Below are positions 42,632-53,000 of a stretch of DNA of 58,364 nt, piece by piece. The DNA comes from a virus. How positions within the stretch are numbered: the first letter of the stretch is position 1; the number at the start of each line of letters is the position of its first letter. Where the stretch lies: IMG/VR virus record IMGVR_UViG_3300025131_009806, positions 1-58,364 of that record. The stretch is one strand, 5' to 3'. A model generated the notes under the pieces. The model saw only the letters and a program-made list of their open reading frames with translations, ran no database searches and was not told the origin of the DNA. Both the position numbers and the translations under genes were made by a program.

Positions 42632-42964
42632 ATGCTTTCTCTTTCTGTCTTGACCTCTAGCTTATGCGTTTTTTTAACACTTATTCTATCTGCGTCTATT
42701 TATTTTAACATTAAGCATGCATTGTTGATAATAAAAATGCAAGAAGCAATAGAGGAATCTCTGGACATATTAGATAAAAAATATGAGAAAATAGATGCAA
42801 TTCTTAAAACTCCTGTTTTTTTTGATTCTATTGAAATAAGACAGGTCATAACTGAAATTAGATCATCTCGAGACTCTATACTCTATCTTGCTAATATTCT
42901 TGCTGCTGTTACACAGGATGAAAATTATGATGAACAGCCGGAGAAAGAAATTAATGAGAGGTAA
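42632..42964 (+). CDS. Small single-pass membrane protein
   Basis: A 110-residue protein with a hydrophobic segment at about 5-27 (SVLTSSLCVFLTLILSASIY) and a polar, probably coiled-coil remainder (MQEAIEESLDILDKKYEKID). No known family is recognised. The size and the place before the late sigma factor gene recall small conserved proteins of T4-like aquatic phages. Its 3' end overlaps the sigma factor gene by 11 bases. Confidence 0.65.
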   Translation: MLSLSVLTSSLCVFLTLILSASIYFNIKHALLIIKMQEAIEESLDILDKKYEKIDAILKTPVFFDSIEIRQVITEIRSSRDSILYLANILAAVTQDENYDEQPEKEINER

Positions 42965-43682
42965 AAGAGTTAAGAGAGTTGGTAGAAAAAAGGGAAGCAA
43001 GAATCTTTATTTTAATAAAGATACACATGACGCAATAGTTCGATACCAGATAGAGACCGACACATCAGCTAGAGAAAAAATATATGTAAGTGAAATCTTG
43101 CCAGCATTTGATAAGTTGGCAGAAAATCTTATCTTTATTCATGGTTTTGCAAAAAATGCTGACTCTTATGAGTCACTAAAGAGTGACTGTGTCGCATTTC
43201 TATATGAAACTTTAGAAAAGTTTGACCCATCAAGGGGAACAAAAGCATTCTCTTATTTCAATGTAGTTGCAAAAAACTGGCTAATTATACAGAGTAAAAA
43301 GAGGACTAAGAGCAATCAGCGTCTCGTAAGTATTGATGATTCAACTCGCCTTAGTAGTCATGACGTAGAGAAAATTGAAAACTTTTCGGTATCTCCCCCT
43401 CAAGATTTTTTTATGATCAAGAAAGAATCTATAGCAGAGTTATTTTCTCTAATGGAGATAATAAGGCTAAGGCTTAAAAGTGAAAATGAGATAGCATGCA
43501 TGGATGCTATAATTACGCTATTTAAGAAAATAGATGATCTTGATCTTTTAAATAAGCGCGCAGTGTTTGTTTATATGAGAAGTCTTTCTAATTTAAATCC
43601 AAAACAATTATCAGTTGCAATGTCAACAATCAGAAAACACTACAGAGACCTAATTAAAGATGGGGAGTTTGATATATTTTAA
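42954..43682 (+). CDS. gp55-like late-transcription sigma factor
   Basis: A 242-residue protein similar to T4 gp55, the sigma factor that directs host RNA polymerase to late promoters. LKSDCVAFLYETLEKFDPSRG then AFSYFNVVAKNWLIIQSKKR is the sigma region-2 block known from this family, followed by LVSIDDSTRL. The N-terminus is basic (RGKRVKRVGRKKGSKN). I chose ATG 42954 because CGGAGA stands ten bases upstream and the residues before it are hydrophobic and unlike the family. It is larger than T4 gp55 (185). Likely reader of the TATAAT-type elements found in gaps of this window. Confidence 0.8.
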   Translation: MRGKRVKRVGRKKGSKNLYFNKDTHDAIVRYQIETDTSAREKIYVSEILPAFDKLAENLIFIHGFAKNADSYESLKSDCVAFLYETLEKFDPSRGTKAFSYFNVVAKNWLIIQSKKRTKSNQRLVSIDDSTRLSSHDVEKIENFSVSPPQDFFMIKKESIAELFSLMEIIRLRLKSENEIACMDAIITLFKKIDDLDLLNKRAVFVYMRSLSNLNPKQLSVAMSTIRKHYRDLIKDGEFDIF

Positions 43683-43691
43683 GGAGGGATC

Positions 43692-44063
43692 ATGTCAAAG
43701 GTAGTTGAAAAACTTATAGACAGAGCTGCAGCTAAAGAGATAAAAATAGAAAAATTTTCTGATCTATTAGAGTCTTTAGAGAACACAGAAGATAAAAAGA
43801 AGATGCTATGGAAAGAGATATATGAAAACTCTCTTAATGATAGAGAGAGTGCTGGAATATTATTCACTGACCTCTTAGCACAGTCAAAAGGAAATGCAGC
43901 TAATCACGCAATGTTTGGCCAGATTATGTCTAAATATCTGGAGAGAATGTGTAAGTCAAATGATCAAATATTAAAGCTAGCAGAGCTAATAGCTAAAGAA
44001 GACACTAATAGCGATGTTCTCACGCCCGATGACATATTTAATCAGATAGACAAGAAAGAATAA
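43692..44063 (+). CDS. Conserved phage protein of unknown function
   Basis: A 123-residue, mostly helical protein. KKKMLWKEIYENSLNDRESA, LFTDLLAQSKGNAANHAMFG and YLERMCKSNDQILKLAELIA are reminiscent of a small protein that I believe recurs beside baseplate genes in T4-like aquatic phages, without known role. GGAGGG precedes the ATG. It overlaps the hub gene by TAATG, so it may be needed for baseplate assembly. Confidence 0.65.
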   Translation: MSKVVEKLIDRAAAKEIKIEKFSDLLESLENTEDKKKMLWKEIYENSLNDRESAGILFTDLLAQSKGNAANHAMFGQIMSKYLERMCKSNDQILKLAELIAKEDTNSDVLTPDDIFNQIDKKE

Positions 44064-45781
44064 TGGGAATAACAGGCCTAGGACAGCTATATACTCCTGG
44101 AGGATTGGGTGATAACACTCACGGTGTAAATGTTGGAAAAAGACCTGCTAATTTTTTCTATACAGCTGTTGTTATAAACTATATATCAAATCCAGTACTA
44201 GATCTAGAGCAAGTGGCACCCAATCAAGAGCCTAATTCAGAAACAGGAGAGTTTGCAACCTATAGGTCATCCCTGAAGAATGGCAAAAATAGAGTCTTGA
44301 ATGTGAGTCGTGTAGATAAGATGCCGAGAAATAGCATCATTGCACAGATCGTCACCGGCGGTGAGGGAAGATATGGGATGGCTGAGATATTTTATCCCTT
44401 CTTCTCTCCTCACCTCTCTCTTCCCCTCAAGGCAGGAGAGCAAGTCTGGGTTTTTTATGAGGAAGTTGGACGAGGTACAAGAAGATCTGATACAGTTGGG
44501 TACTGGATAAGCAGAAAGTCATCAGATATACAGGTAGATGACATAAACTATACTCACCAAGATAGAGTTACACTAGGCTTGCCAAACCAGGGAGCGTCCT
44601 CTTCAGCTAGATCAAATCAAGAAGGAGAGTCTACATCTGGTGTTGATGCATATGGCTTTCCTCTTGGCGGGCGAAGAGATAGTGGGTCTAATACACTAGG
44701 TGGGACAGCCCCCTATGATTCCATAATAGATAATTCGTATTCTTACGTGGGAGACTTCACACCTGAGCCAGTTCCCAGGTATAGTAAGCGTTCGTCTGAG
44801 CTAGCTATCCAGGGGTCTAATAATACGCTCATATCTCTGGGAGAGGATCTTGGATTCAATGAAGATAGGCTTCTCGTAGGAGATAGGCTAGTAAGTCAGG
44901 ATGGAGCTGGAAAGTTAATATTTAGCCAGCCTGTCATGGGCCGCGGCACCATTGATATGGTCGTCGGACGTGGAGTTACTCTGTCTGACGGGACTACTAT
45001 ATTTGATAAGGACCCAGAGGAGTCCAAGTCAGATGCACTAGATCCGTCTACAGGTAGCTCTGGAGACCCACCGGGAGTTCCTATAGGAATTGCCAAAAAT
45101 ACAAGAGAGTATATAGAGGTTGATAAGACACCAGATATAAGTGAGGTCGCTCAAAAAAGTAATTATTATGAGGGAACTCCAGACTTTATCAACGACTTAT
45201 CTAGAGCATACATTTCTATGAAAACGAGTGGAGATGAGAACTTTGCGATAGACAGCATAACAAATGTCGGATCCTCTACTGAAAATTCATCTGTTGACAC
45301 CGATCCGCGTTCAGAGGAGCCCTACATCATATTAAAGTCAACAAATCCTAGGATCATAGCAAGAGATGACGGAAGCATCAAGATAGTCCATGAGGCTGGA
45401 TCATCTATCGTGATGGATGACAGCGGAAGGATACAGATACAGGGTGGCAGCATATGTATAGGTTCAGATACTGCAGATCAGCCCTACATCAGATATGATG
45501 AGTGGAAGCAGGTGATGAAGAATGTCATAGAGGACATAAATGAGCTTGCCCTAGCTGTGATGCAGATCAACTTAATGCTATATACTTGCTCACAGGTCGG
45601 AGGCGCCAATTCATTTTCTGGAATGGCTGCGTGGAAAGCACTTAATGGAATGATATCAGCTCTTCAGGATACCACTGCTAGCGATATGTATATATACGAA
45701 CTATTTGCAAATACAATAGGTGAACAAGTCCGAGAATATGACATAAAGAATGTTCAGTCCGAAATAATATCAGGAGAATAA
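44063..45781 (+). CDS. Baseplate hub protein, gp5-like with OB fold
   Basis: A 572-residue candidate for the central hub/spike subunit. IIAQIVTGGEGRYGMAEIFY and LPLKAGEQVWVFYEEVG at about 93-140 match the OB-fold of gp5/gpV proteins. The middle is low in complexity. IIARDDGSIKIVHEAGSSIV and MDDSGRIQIQGG near 430-465 look like strands of a triple beta-helix. No lysozyme domain such as that of T4 gp5 can be seen. TAATG overlap with the gene before. Membrane-piercing spike function is inferred from family. Confidence 0.78.
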   Translation: MGITGLGQLYTPGGLGDNTHGVNVGKRPANFFYTAVVINYISNPVLDLEQVAPNQEPNSETGEFATYRSSLKNGKNRVLNVSRVDKMPRNSIIAQIVTGGEGRYGMAEIFYPFFSPHLSLPLKAGEQVWVFYEEVGRGTRRSDTVGYWISRKSSDIQVDDINYTHQDRVTLGLPNQGASSSARSNQEGESTSGVDAYGFPLGGRRDSGSNTLGGTAPYDSIIDNSYSYVGDFTPEPVPRYSKRSSELAIQGSNNTLISLGEDLGFNEDRLLVGDRLVSQDGAGKLIFSQPVMGRGTIDMVVGRGVTLSDGTTIFDKDPEESKSDALDPSTGSSGDPPGVPIGIAKNTREYIEVDKTPDISEVAQKSNYYEGTPDFINDLSRAYISMKTSGDENFAIDSITNVGSSTENSSVDTDPRSEEPYIILKSTNPRIIARDDGSIKIVHEAGSSIVMDDSGRIQIQGGSICIGSDTADQPYIRYDEWKQVMKNVIEDINELALAVMQINLMLYTCSQVGGANSFSGMAAWKALNGMISALQDTTASDMYIYELFANTIGEQVREYDIKNVQSEIISGE

Positions 45782-45782
45782 C

Positions 45783-46013
45783 ATGGTAGTAGAGACAGAA
45801 ACATCAGGAACAAACGAGGATCTTGAGCCAGAAGAGCAGCTTTATAATGACATAAAAATAGCATTTGGATATCCCGAAACAAGTGATATGCCAACAACAG
45901 TTGAAGGAACAGATGATAATCCCAAGCAACAGGCACGAGATAGCATCGAAGATATCTCAGAAAAACTAAGAGATGCTATAGTTGCGTATGTAGAGACACA
46001 GTTAGACGAATAA
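45783..46013 (+). CDS. Small acidic protein of unknown function
   Basis: A 76-residue acidic protein with a helical C-terminus (SIEDISEKLRDAIVAYVETQ) and a disordered, acidic N-terminus. It follows the hub gene by one base and precedes a promoter-like gap. The coding call rests on position and tight spacing; no family is recognised. Confidence 0.55.
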   Translation: MVVETETSGTNEDLEPEEQLYNDIKIAFGYPETSDMPTTVEGTDDNPKQQARDSIEDISEKLRDAIVAYVETQLDE

Positions 46014-46063
46014 TTATGTCCCGTGTGAGATAATTAATATAATATCACCTTACAGCTCTCGTT

Positions 46064-46078
46064 TTTGATATAATTAAT
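46064..46078 (+). promoter_or_regulatory. Extended -10 element TTTGATATAATTAAT (copy 2)
   Basis: Identical over 15 bases to 35093-35107. TGATATAAT (46066-46074) ends 18 bases before the ATG of the gp25-like gene, and AGGAG lies between. Another TATAAT is at 46038-46043 in the same 79-base gap, within AATTAATATAATATCACC. Likely start of a late baseplate transcript. Confidence 0.6.
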
Positions 46079-46092
46079 CTTAGGAGTGTGTG

Positions 46093-46581
46093 ATGTCAGA
46101 AGAGCTCAGCTTTAAAAGTGTTGGAATCAAGTCTAACGATCCTGATCTATTTAGAGCAGTACAGATAAAGCCTGTCGGGATTAAGACACCGCTAGAGGTG
46201 GGCACTGGAAGATCAGGGATTTTTCAGATGCACTTTGATGTTGCTAATCAATTGATGGATAATCTTAGAAACCTAATACTAACAAATCATGGCGAGAGGC
46301 TTGGTGTCTATGACTACGGTGCAAATCTTCGACCTCTAACATTTGACGTGACAGCAAAAGATGACTGGGATGCAGAGGCGATGCTAAGGATTAATACAGC
46401 TGTGTCTAAGTTTATGCCACAAATGGATCTAGAGACATTTTCGTCGTCACTTTCTTCGAGAAGCGAATCAAACATAATTGGCGAGTGGCTAGCACATGTT
46501 AGACTAGTCTTAAAATTTAATATACCCATGCTTGGTGTCACAAATAGAACGATGGCAGTTGACCTGTGGTGCGTAGGATAA
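46093..46581 (+). CDS. gp25-like baseplate wedge protein
   Basis: A 162-residue member of the gpW/gp25 family, which joins the baseplate wedge to the tail sheath. LRNLILTNHGERLGVYDYGA followed by NLRPLTFD is the family core (T4: a conserved E-R-x-x-x-P-x-x-G region). An extra 35-residue N-terminus precedes it. ATG 46093 is chosen because AGGAG at 46082-46086 is well spaced; GTG 46090 is also in frame. It leads the baseplate genes after a promoter-like gap. Confidence 0.88.
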   Translation: MSEELSFKSVGIKSNDPDLFRAVQIKPVGIKTPLEVGTGRSGIFQMHFDVANQLMDNLRNLILTNHGERLGVYDYGANLRPLTFDVTAKDDWDAEAMLRINTAVSKFMPQMDLETFSSSLSSRSESNIIGEWLAHVRLVLKFNIPMLGVTNRTMAVDLWCVG

Positions 46582-46585
46582 CAAT

Positions 46586-48445
46586 ATGGCACAATCAAAA
46601 AAAATAAAAAATGTGAGATCTAACCAGAGAACATACCTTGCAAGAGATTTTGACTCTTTAAGGGCTGAGCTAACTCAATACGCAAAGATATATTTCAGTG
46701 ATCAGATGACAGACTTTTCTGAAAACGGTGTAGGGGGACTGCTCATTGAGATGGCAGCGTTTGTGGGTGATACACTATCTTATTACCTAGATCATCAATT
46801 TAATGAGTTAGACATACAGACTGCTGTTGAAAGTCAAAACATAGAGAAACTCATAAGAGCATCAGGTGTGAAAATAACTGGAGCATCTCCCGCAACTGCA
46901 ACTATAAATTTTTATCTAGAGGCTCCAGCAGCCTATTCAAATAATGAGTATGTTCCGGATGTAATAGCTCTTCCCATAGTCAAGGCGGGCACACTTTTAA
47001 CATCGACATCTGGTGTGCTTTTTGAGCTTGGAAAAGATATTAACTTTGCTGAAACTGATGCAGCTGGAAAGACTGTTGCAACATATCAGCAGATGAAGAC
47101 CTCAACTGATTCGTCTGGAAATATAGTACCAGTAACTTTTTCTGTCATGCTATCTGGAGAGTGTAAGTCTGGAATATTAAAGACTCAGTCATTTATAATT
47201 CCAGACACATTTTCTCCGTTCATGACAGTCATGCTCAATGATGTTGATGTGACCGAAATCATCTCAGTCAGAGACTCAGATGGAAATACTTATCACGAGG
47301 TTAGTGCTCTGACACAGGATGTAGTCTATAAGCGAGTATTAAATGTTGCTTCAGACAGTGATCTAGCACCTGAGAATCTAGAGCTTGTGCCTGCACCGTA
47401 TAGGTTTATTTCGACTATGAGTAGAAGATCAGGAAAAACAACAATTAGATTTGGTGGGGGCAGTGCTAGCTCTACAGATGATGATATCATTCCTGATCCT
47501 AGTGAAGTTGCTATCTCACTTTTTGGAGAGAGAAAGACATTTTCAAGATTCACAATAGATCCAAACTCACTTCTAGAGACAAGAACACTTGGAATTGCTC
47601 CCAGAAATACAACAATAACAGTAAAGTATAGGGCTGGCGGAGGTCTATCACATAATGTCCCAGCAGGATCAATTAATACTATTTCTACACTCTTTACACG
47701 GTTTTCATCAGGTGCTCCATCTAGCACGATTTCTTCAGTTAGATCCTCCATTGAGTGTTCAAATATAAACCCCTCAGCTGGAGGTGAGGCTCCATTGACG
47801 CTAAATGAGATGAGATCTACAGCACTAGCTTACAGAAATTCTCAAGCAAGAATTGTGACTAGAGAAGATCTTATTGCAAGAGTCTATGCAATGCCATCTA
47901 ACTTTGGAAGAGTTTTTAGAGTAGGAGTTCATACAAACCCAAATAATCCTCAAGCAGTGACAATGTGCATTATAAGCAGAAACTCAAGTGGAAATCTAGT
48001 CACCTCACCAGATGCTTTAAAACAAAGTCTGAGGCTATATATCAATCAATACAGGCTGATATCAGATGCAATTGATATATGTGAGGCACGAGTAATTAAT
48101 GTGGGAATAGATTACGGTGTTGTAATAGACGAAGTATCTAACAAAAATCTAACAATACAAAATATCAATAAGTCATTACAAGACTATATGGTAATTGAAA
48201 ATTTTCAAATTGATCAACCAATAATCACATCTGATCTTGTATCTTTAATAATAAACACTGTAGGTGTTGTGTCACTGGTGAACTTTAAAGTTAAAAACAC
48301 ATCTGGAGTAGTTGACGGCAGAAGGTATAGTCAGGAATTATTTTCTATTCCGTACAATACAGACAGGGGTATTATCATGCCCACTCCAGGTTCAATTTTT
48401 GAGTTAAAATATCCTAAAGATGATATTGTTGGTTTTGCGAGATAA
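46586..48445 (+). CDS. gp6-like baseplate wedge protein
   Basis: A 619-residue wedge subunit of the gp6/baseplate-J family. YLARDFDSLRAELTQYAKIY, FSENGVGGLLIEMAAFVGDT and LSYYLDHQFNELDIQTAVE are the conserved N-terminal blocks. Near 415, REDLIARVYAMPSNFGRVFR is the J-type motif, with VGVHTNPNNP after. In T4, gp6 forms the ring that holds wedges together. It starts four bases after the gp25-like gene, the same order as T4-like phages. Confidence 0.88.
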   Translation: MAQSKKIKNVRSNQRTYLARDFDSLRAELTQYAKIYFSDQMTDFSENGVGGLLIEMAAFVGDTLSYYLDHQFNELDIQTAVESQNIEKLIRASGVKITGASPATATINFYLEAPAAYSNNEYVPDVIALPIVKAGTLLTSTSGVLFELGKDINFAETDAAGKTVATYQQMKTSTDSSGNIVPVTFSVMLSGECKSGILKTQSFIIPDTFSPFMTVMLNDVDVTEIISVRDSDGNTYHEVSALTQDVVYKRVLNVASDSDLAPENLELVPAPYRFISTMSRRSGKTTIRFGGGSASSTDDDIIPDPSEVAISLFGERKTFSRFTIDPNSLLETRTLGIAPRNTTITVKYRAGGGLSHNVPAGSINTISTLFTRFSSGAPSSTISSVRSSIECSNINPSAGGEAPLTLNEMRSTALAYRNSQARIVTREDLIARVYAMPSNFGRVFRVGVHTNPNNPQAVTMCIISRNSSGNLVTSPDALKQSLRLYINQYRLISDAIDICEARVINVGIDYGVVIDEVSNKNLTIQNINKSLQDYMVIENFQIDQPIITSDLVSLIINTVGVVSLVNFKVKNTSGVVDGRRYSQELFSIPYNTDRGIIMPTPGSIFELKYPKDDIVGFAR

Positions 48446-48447
48446 AG

Positions 48448-50028
48448 ATGTATAGAATATTAACTGCTAGTAAAGATACATACATTACAGATAAAATCAT
48501 TGACAACAGTTTCAGAGCAACTGATGCAAATGTAGGGCAAGCTGCAACTCTAGATTTATTTAAGCTCTACGCTGAATCAACATCAGGATCAGTCACATCT
48601 CCTATGGAGATAAGTCGGGCACTGATAAAATTCGACCTGGATCCTCTGAGAAGATTGACAGGCTCTTTTCTAGACATCAGCCACTCTTCTTTTAGGTGCA
48701 CATTAAATCTGTCTGATGTGTATGGTGGCCAAACTTGTCCTTCAAATTTTAAACTAATTGTTTTCCCACTTTCCCAGTCATTTGATGAGGGAATGGGTAG
48801 AGATATTGTTAGCTTTTCTGATTTAGATTCTTGCAACTTCATAACAGCTTCTACTAATGGCGGAACAGCAGTTCCGTGGTTTGTTTCAGGAGCTAATAAA
48901 CAGGGCCTTCTACATTCAGACAATATTGATATTATATCTAGCGGAAATCTTCTTGATGGAAATGGAGTTGTTAACTTGTGGAGACAAAAAACTTTTTCAA
49001 CAGGGGAGGAAAATCTATCTGTTGATGTCACAACAATTATTTCTGCAACTCTTGCAAATAGAATGCCAGACCATGGATTCAGAATCTCATATTCAGGATC
49101 TCAAGAAACTGACACTATCACTAGATTTGTTAAGAGATTTGGTTCTCGAAATAATACATCATTTTTTAATAGACCTCAGCTTATTGTTAAATTTAATGAT
49201 TCAATTCAGGACAATCATAGCTCATTTCTTTTTAATGTATCTGGATCACTTTTCTTAAATAATTTTCACAGAGGCAGGTACGCAAATATTTTAACAGGAA
49301 CCCGAGGAAAGATGCATGGTGTTTCTGGAAGTAATTCTCTACTTCTCAGGCTCACATCAGGGTCAATTGGAGCTTCAGGGACATTTTTTCAAAAGATAAT
49401 AACAGCATCCCAGCATCAGATAGGACAAAACTATATTACAGGAATTTATTCTGCATCTTTTTGTGTATCACAATTCACAGGAACAAATCCGCCAAATCGA
49501 GGAGAAATTAGATTCAATAGTGCCCTAGCTAATGAGATTAAAAATGCAGGATCTGCAACATTCACACAGATCTGGTCATCTTTAGATCAAACTGTTGCAT
49601 TTTTAACAGGAAGCTTAGTTATTAATACTGTCAATAGAAACTCATTTAGCAATCGAGCAAAGAGGCTTTTAACATCTATAACAAATATGAAAGATGAGTT
49701 TGGAATAGATGATAAATACAGATTTAGAGTTTTTGTAGAAGATATAGACAGGCCAGTCAGATATAAAAAAGTACCATTTGAAACTAAAAGCTCAATCTTT
49801 GATAGAATGTTTTATCAGATAAAAGACTTCAAGTCAGGAAAAATTGTTATTCCATTTGATACAACATATAACTCTACACTTCTTTCAACTGATAAGGATG
49901 GAATGTATTTTGATATTTATATGGACACGCTTTTTAAGGGAACCGTGTTCACTGTAGATTTTCTTATCAAGGCAGAGGGGTCAGATCTAATTTTTACTGA
50001 TGTTGCAGCAAAGTTTAGAGTTGTCTGA
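48448..50028 (+). CDS. Baseplate/tail structural protein with DNRLRE-like N-terminus
   Basis: A 526-residue protein, probably a wedge or fibre-attachment part given its place between gp6-like and large baseplate genes. Residues 5-75 (ASKDTYITDKIIDNSF, SRALIKFDLDPL) resemble DNRLRE-type jelly-roll domains, but I cannot prove it. The rest is beta-rich, with repeated SGS turns. The C-terminal 120 residues (YKKVPFETKSSIFDRMFYQI) look globular. T4 gp8 or gp7 could be analogues by position only. Confidence 0.6.
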   Translation: MYRILTASKDTYITDKIIDNSFRATDANVGQAATLDLFKLYAESTSGSVTSPMEISRALIKFDLDPLRRLTGSFLDISHSSFRCTLNLSDVYGGQTCPSNFKLIVFPLSQSFDEGMGRDIVSFSDLDSCNFITASTNGGTAVPWFVSGANKQGLLHSDNIDIISSGNLLDGNGVVNLWRQKTFSTGEENLSVDVTTIISATLANRMPDHGFRISYSGSQETDTITRFVKRFGSRNNTSFFNRPQLIVKFNDSIQDNHSSFLFNVSGSLFLNNFHRGRYANILTGTRGKMHGVSGSNSLLLRLTSGSIGASGTFFQKIITASQHQIGQNYITGIYSASFCVSQFTGTNPPNRGEIRFNSALANEIKNAGSATFTQIWSSLDQTVAFLTGSLVINTVNRNSFSNRAKRLLTSITNMKDEFGIDDKYRFRVFVEDIDRPVRYKKVPFETKSSIFDRMFYQIKDFKSGKIVIPFDTTYNSTLLSTDKDGMYFDIYMDTLFKGTVFTVDFLIKAEGSDLIFTDVAAKFRVV

Positions 50029-50036
50029 GGTGGTCG

Positions 50037-53000
50037 GTGTCGAATTTTAAAATAAACTCAAGACCTAGACTATTCAACCCATCAGTTGTCCGTGGTCAGT
50101 TCAAAGTTGCTAAGCCTTCAAAAATATCTCTATCTCAGCTAGGAGATACAAATTTTCAAAGCACATCATCTTTTAGATATGACACTGCTCGCTCACCCCT
50201 CAAGTCTACGCAAGAGATCTCGCTAGACTGGTCAAGATTTGAAAATCACACATTTTTTAACTCAGCAGAATCAAAAGTCAACATAGCTTTTCAGAGAATT
50301 ATAAATGAATATCCCTTTGATGGAACTTTGAAAGAGGTAGAGGCATTTGAAGACTCTCTCACCGGATATGAAAAATATATCTTGGATATATTTCCTAAGT
50401 CTGCTGGATTTCTAAATTTTTCTGGAACATCAGAAAGTGAAAATCCAGCATCTGGATATGGTGAAAAATTAGGAACATACATATCAGTTCAAGACAGAGC
50501 GGGAGTTCTATTTCCAGATTTTTCTAAGAATAGAACAGCAGAATCAATTCTTGATTTCGGAAAAGATAGCTTTTCTATCGAGCTAGAGCTATATCCGGCC
50601 CCCAGAGAAAATGAAAATCAAATAATCTGTCAAAAGAGATCAAATTCTAATGACTCAATAACTGTTGCGCTATCAGAATCTTCTTCGACATCTAAGTGTG
50701 ATCTCATATTTTCAGTGACATCAGGATCTGCAACATTATTTGCAAGCTCTTCAATAGAAAAGGGAAGATTCAATCATATCTGTACAACATTTGACAGATC
50801 TCCCGGTCAAGGTATCTTAAAGATATTTGTAAGTGAATCTCTCAGGGTGACATCTTCAATGGCTTTTGAAATGGGAAGTCTTTCTTTTGGCAGAGCAAAT
50901 TTTATAATAGGCTCTGGTTCTTCTGTAAAGACCCCAGAGTGGAGCACTCCCCACGGAGAAAAAGAATTTATTCCCAAGGTAACATTTTCTGGATCGATGG
51001 ATGAGGTTCGAGTTTTTCACTCTACTAGAAGTGATATTGATCAAAAAAGAGATTCACGCCGTGGAATATATGCCAGCAATGACCTCAAGCTATATTTTAA
51101 ATTTAATGAACCCACTGGATCTTTTAATCTGAAGTCTGTTGTCCTAGATAGTTCTGGAAACTCTCTTCATAGTGAGATTAAAAATTTTGAGATAGGGCTA
51201 AGAATTTCAGGATCTATTTCTAACCCTCTGTCTTCTGAAAATCTAAAGAGAAATCCTATTCTCTTTCCCTCCTACTATAAAATTTCTAACCTCAATAGAA
51301 AACTTTTAGTATCTGCTAGCTTATATGATAGAGAAAATCCAAATTTAATCACTAGTTTGATTCCTATGCACTTCTTACTAGAGGGACAGTATAATCAAGG
51401 ATTAGATAGTGAGAAGGGTGACATAGGCTCACCTATTTCTGGAAAATCTATTCCTGGATCTGCTAGGATCGGGTCAGCTCAATACCTAACAGCATTTCTT
51501 CTCATATGGGCTAAGTTTTATGATGAGATGAAGATATTTGTTGATCATTTTTCACGAGTGCTCTCAGTTGACTATGATGATAATCTTTCAATCACTGATA
51601 AATTTTTACCGTTTGTTGCGGATTATTATGGATTTACGTTGCCGTCACTTTTTTCAAATGTTGATCCAGTACAGTTTATTAACGGTGATGACATACAAAA
51701 GACATATTCTCAATCAACTAATTCTATAAAGTATGTTCAAAGTCAAATCTGGAAAAGAATTCTAATAAACCTTAATGATATAACTACGTCGAAAGGAACA
51801 ACTTACAGCATACGGTCTCTTTTAAGATCAGCAGGAATTAATCCAGATAATATATTCAATATTCGAGAATATGGTGGTCCAACTAAAAGATCTCTAGCGG
51901 GTCGTAGGCAGACCAAGTCTGAAACTGCAACAAGCCTTGATTTCTCAGGTAGCCTTAACCCATCTTCTTTCACTCCAGATACCCAGGGATTTTCTAGTGA
52001 TATTCCACACCTGGTGTCACCATTTCTATCTGCCTCTAGGGTAGAGGTGGGATATCCAGAACAGGTTGGTACGATGGTCTCTAAAGTTAGATATCCGCCA
52101 CATGGAATATCTAGTGATCCCAGTGATGGGCTATTAACATCAGGATCATTTACATATGAGGCAATCTATCAGTTTGAAAAAAATAAGGATCATCCCGGAG
52201 AACAAAGTCTTGTACGATTCCATGTAACTGGTACTTCATCTCCGTCTAATGTAAACGGTGTCCTGGCAAACGTGACTGTTGTTTCTGGAGCTCAGAATTC
52301 AATGACATCTAGTGGTGATGATTTAAAACTATTTGTCAGGTCTGACTCTAATTCTTCAACTTCACCAACACTAGCACTTATATTGACCGGACTTAATATT
52401 TTTGATGGAAACCTGTGGAATGTATCTTTTGGACGAACACGGTCTGATGATAGACCCGAAACAGATTCACAAACATATCTTACTAAGAGGTCATCAGCTG
52501 TTCAGTCTTCTTCTTATTTTTTAAGATGTGCAAGACAATCTTACGGAAGCGTGAGTCAAATATTTATGACATCGTCATATTTTATGTCTGCACCAGTTGT
52601 AGCATCATCAGATGATTCATTTCAAAAGATCTCGACAGCATATAATGTTTCTGGTGCATTTATTGCAATAGGCTCTCAGTCACTAGGCGGAGCAGCTTCT
52701 GGTCGCTTTCTTAATTCTGTAGATGATTCTGGCCAATATAGAAATGCCCTATTTACTAAATTTTCAGGACAGGTGTCTCAAATAAGATTTTGGTCTAACG
52801 CCCTCAGTGAAAGATCATGGATAGAACATGTCCGAAGCTTCAAGTCACTCGGAGTAGAAAATCCTCTTATTAATTTTAACTTTAATGATTTCTCAACAGG
52901 TTCATTTGGGAGACTCCGTGTCAATGCATCAACAGATCAGAGAATTTTAACTGCAGGATCAGATAGAAAGATAAGAATATTTGATTTCTCACAAAACGGA

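Noticed and set aside
46024-46048. Imperfect inverted repeat GTGAGATA...TATCAC as a terminator
   Set aside because: The stem needs a bulge, is A+T-rich, and has no T-run after it.
47326-49031. Minus-strand frames of about 140-154 codons (47326-47751, 48567-49031)
   Set aside because: They lie opposite the gp6-like gene and its neighbour. Their residues mirror the forward codons and no ribosome site fits.
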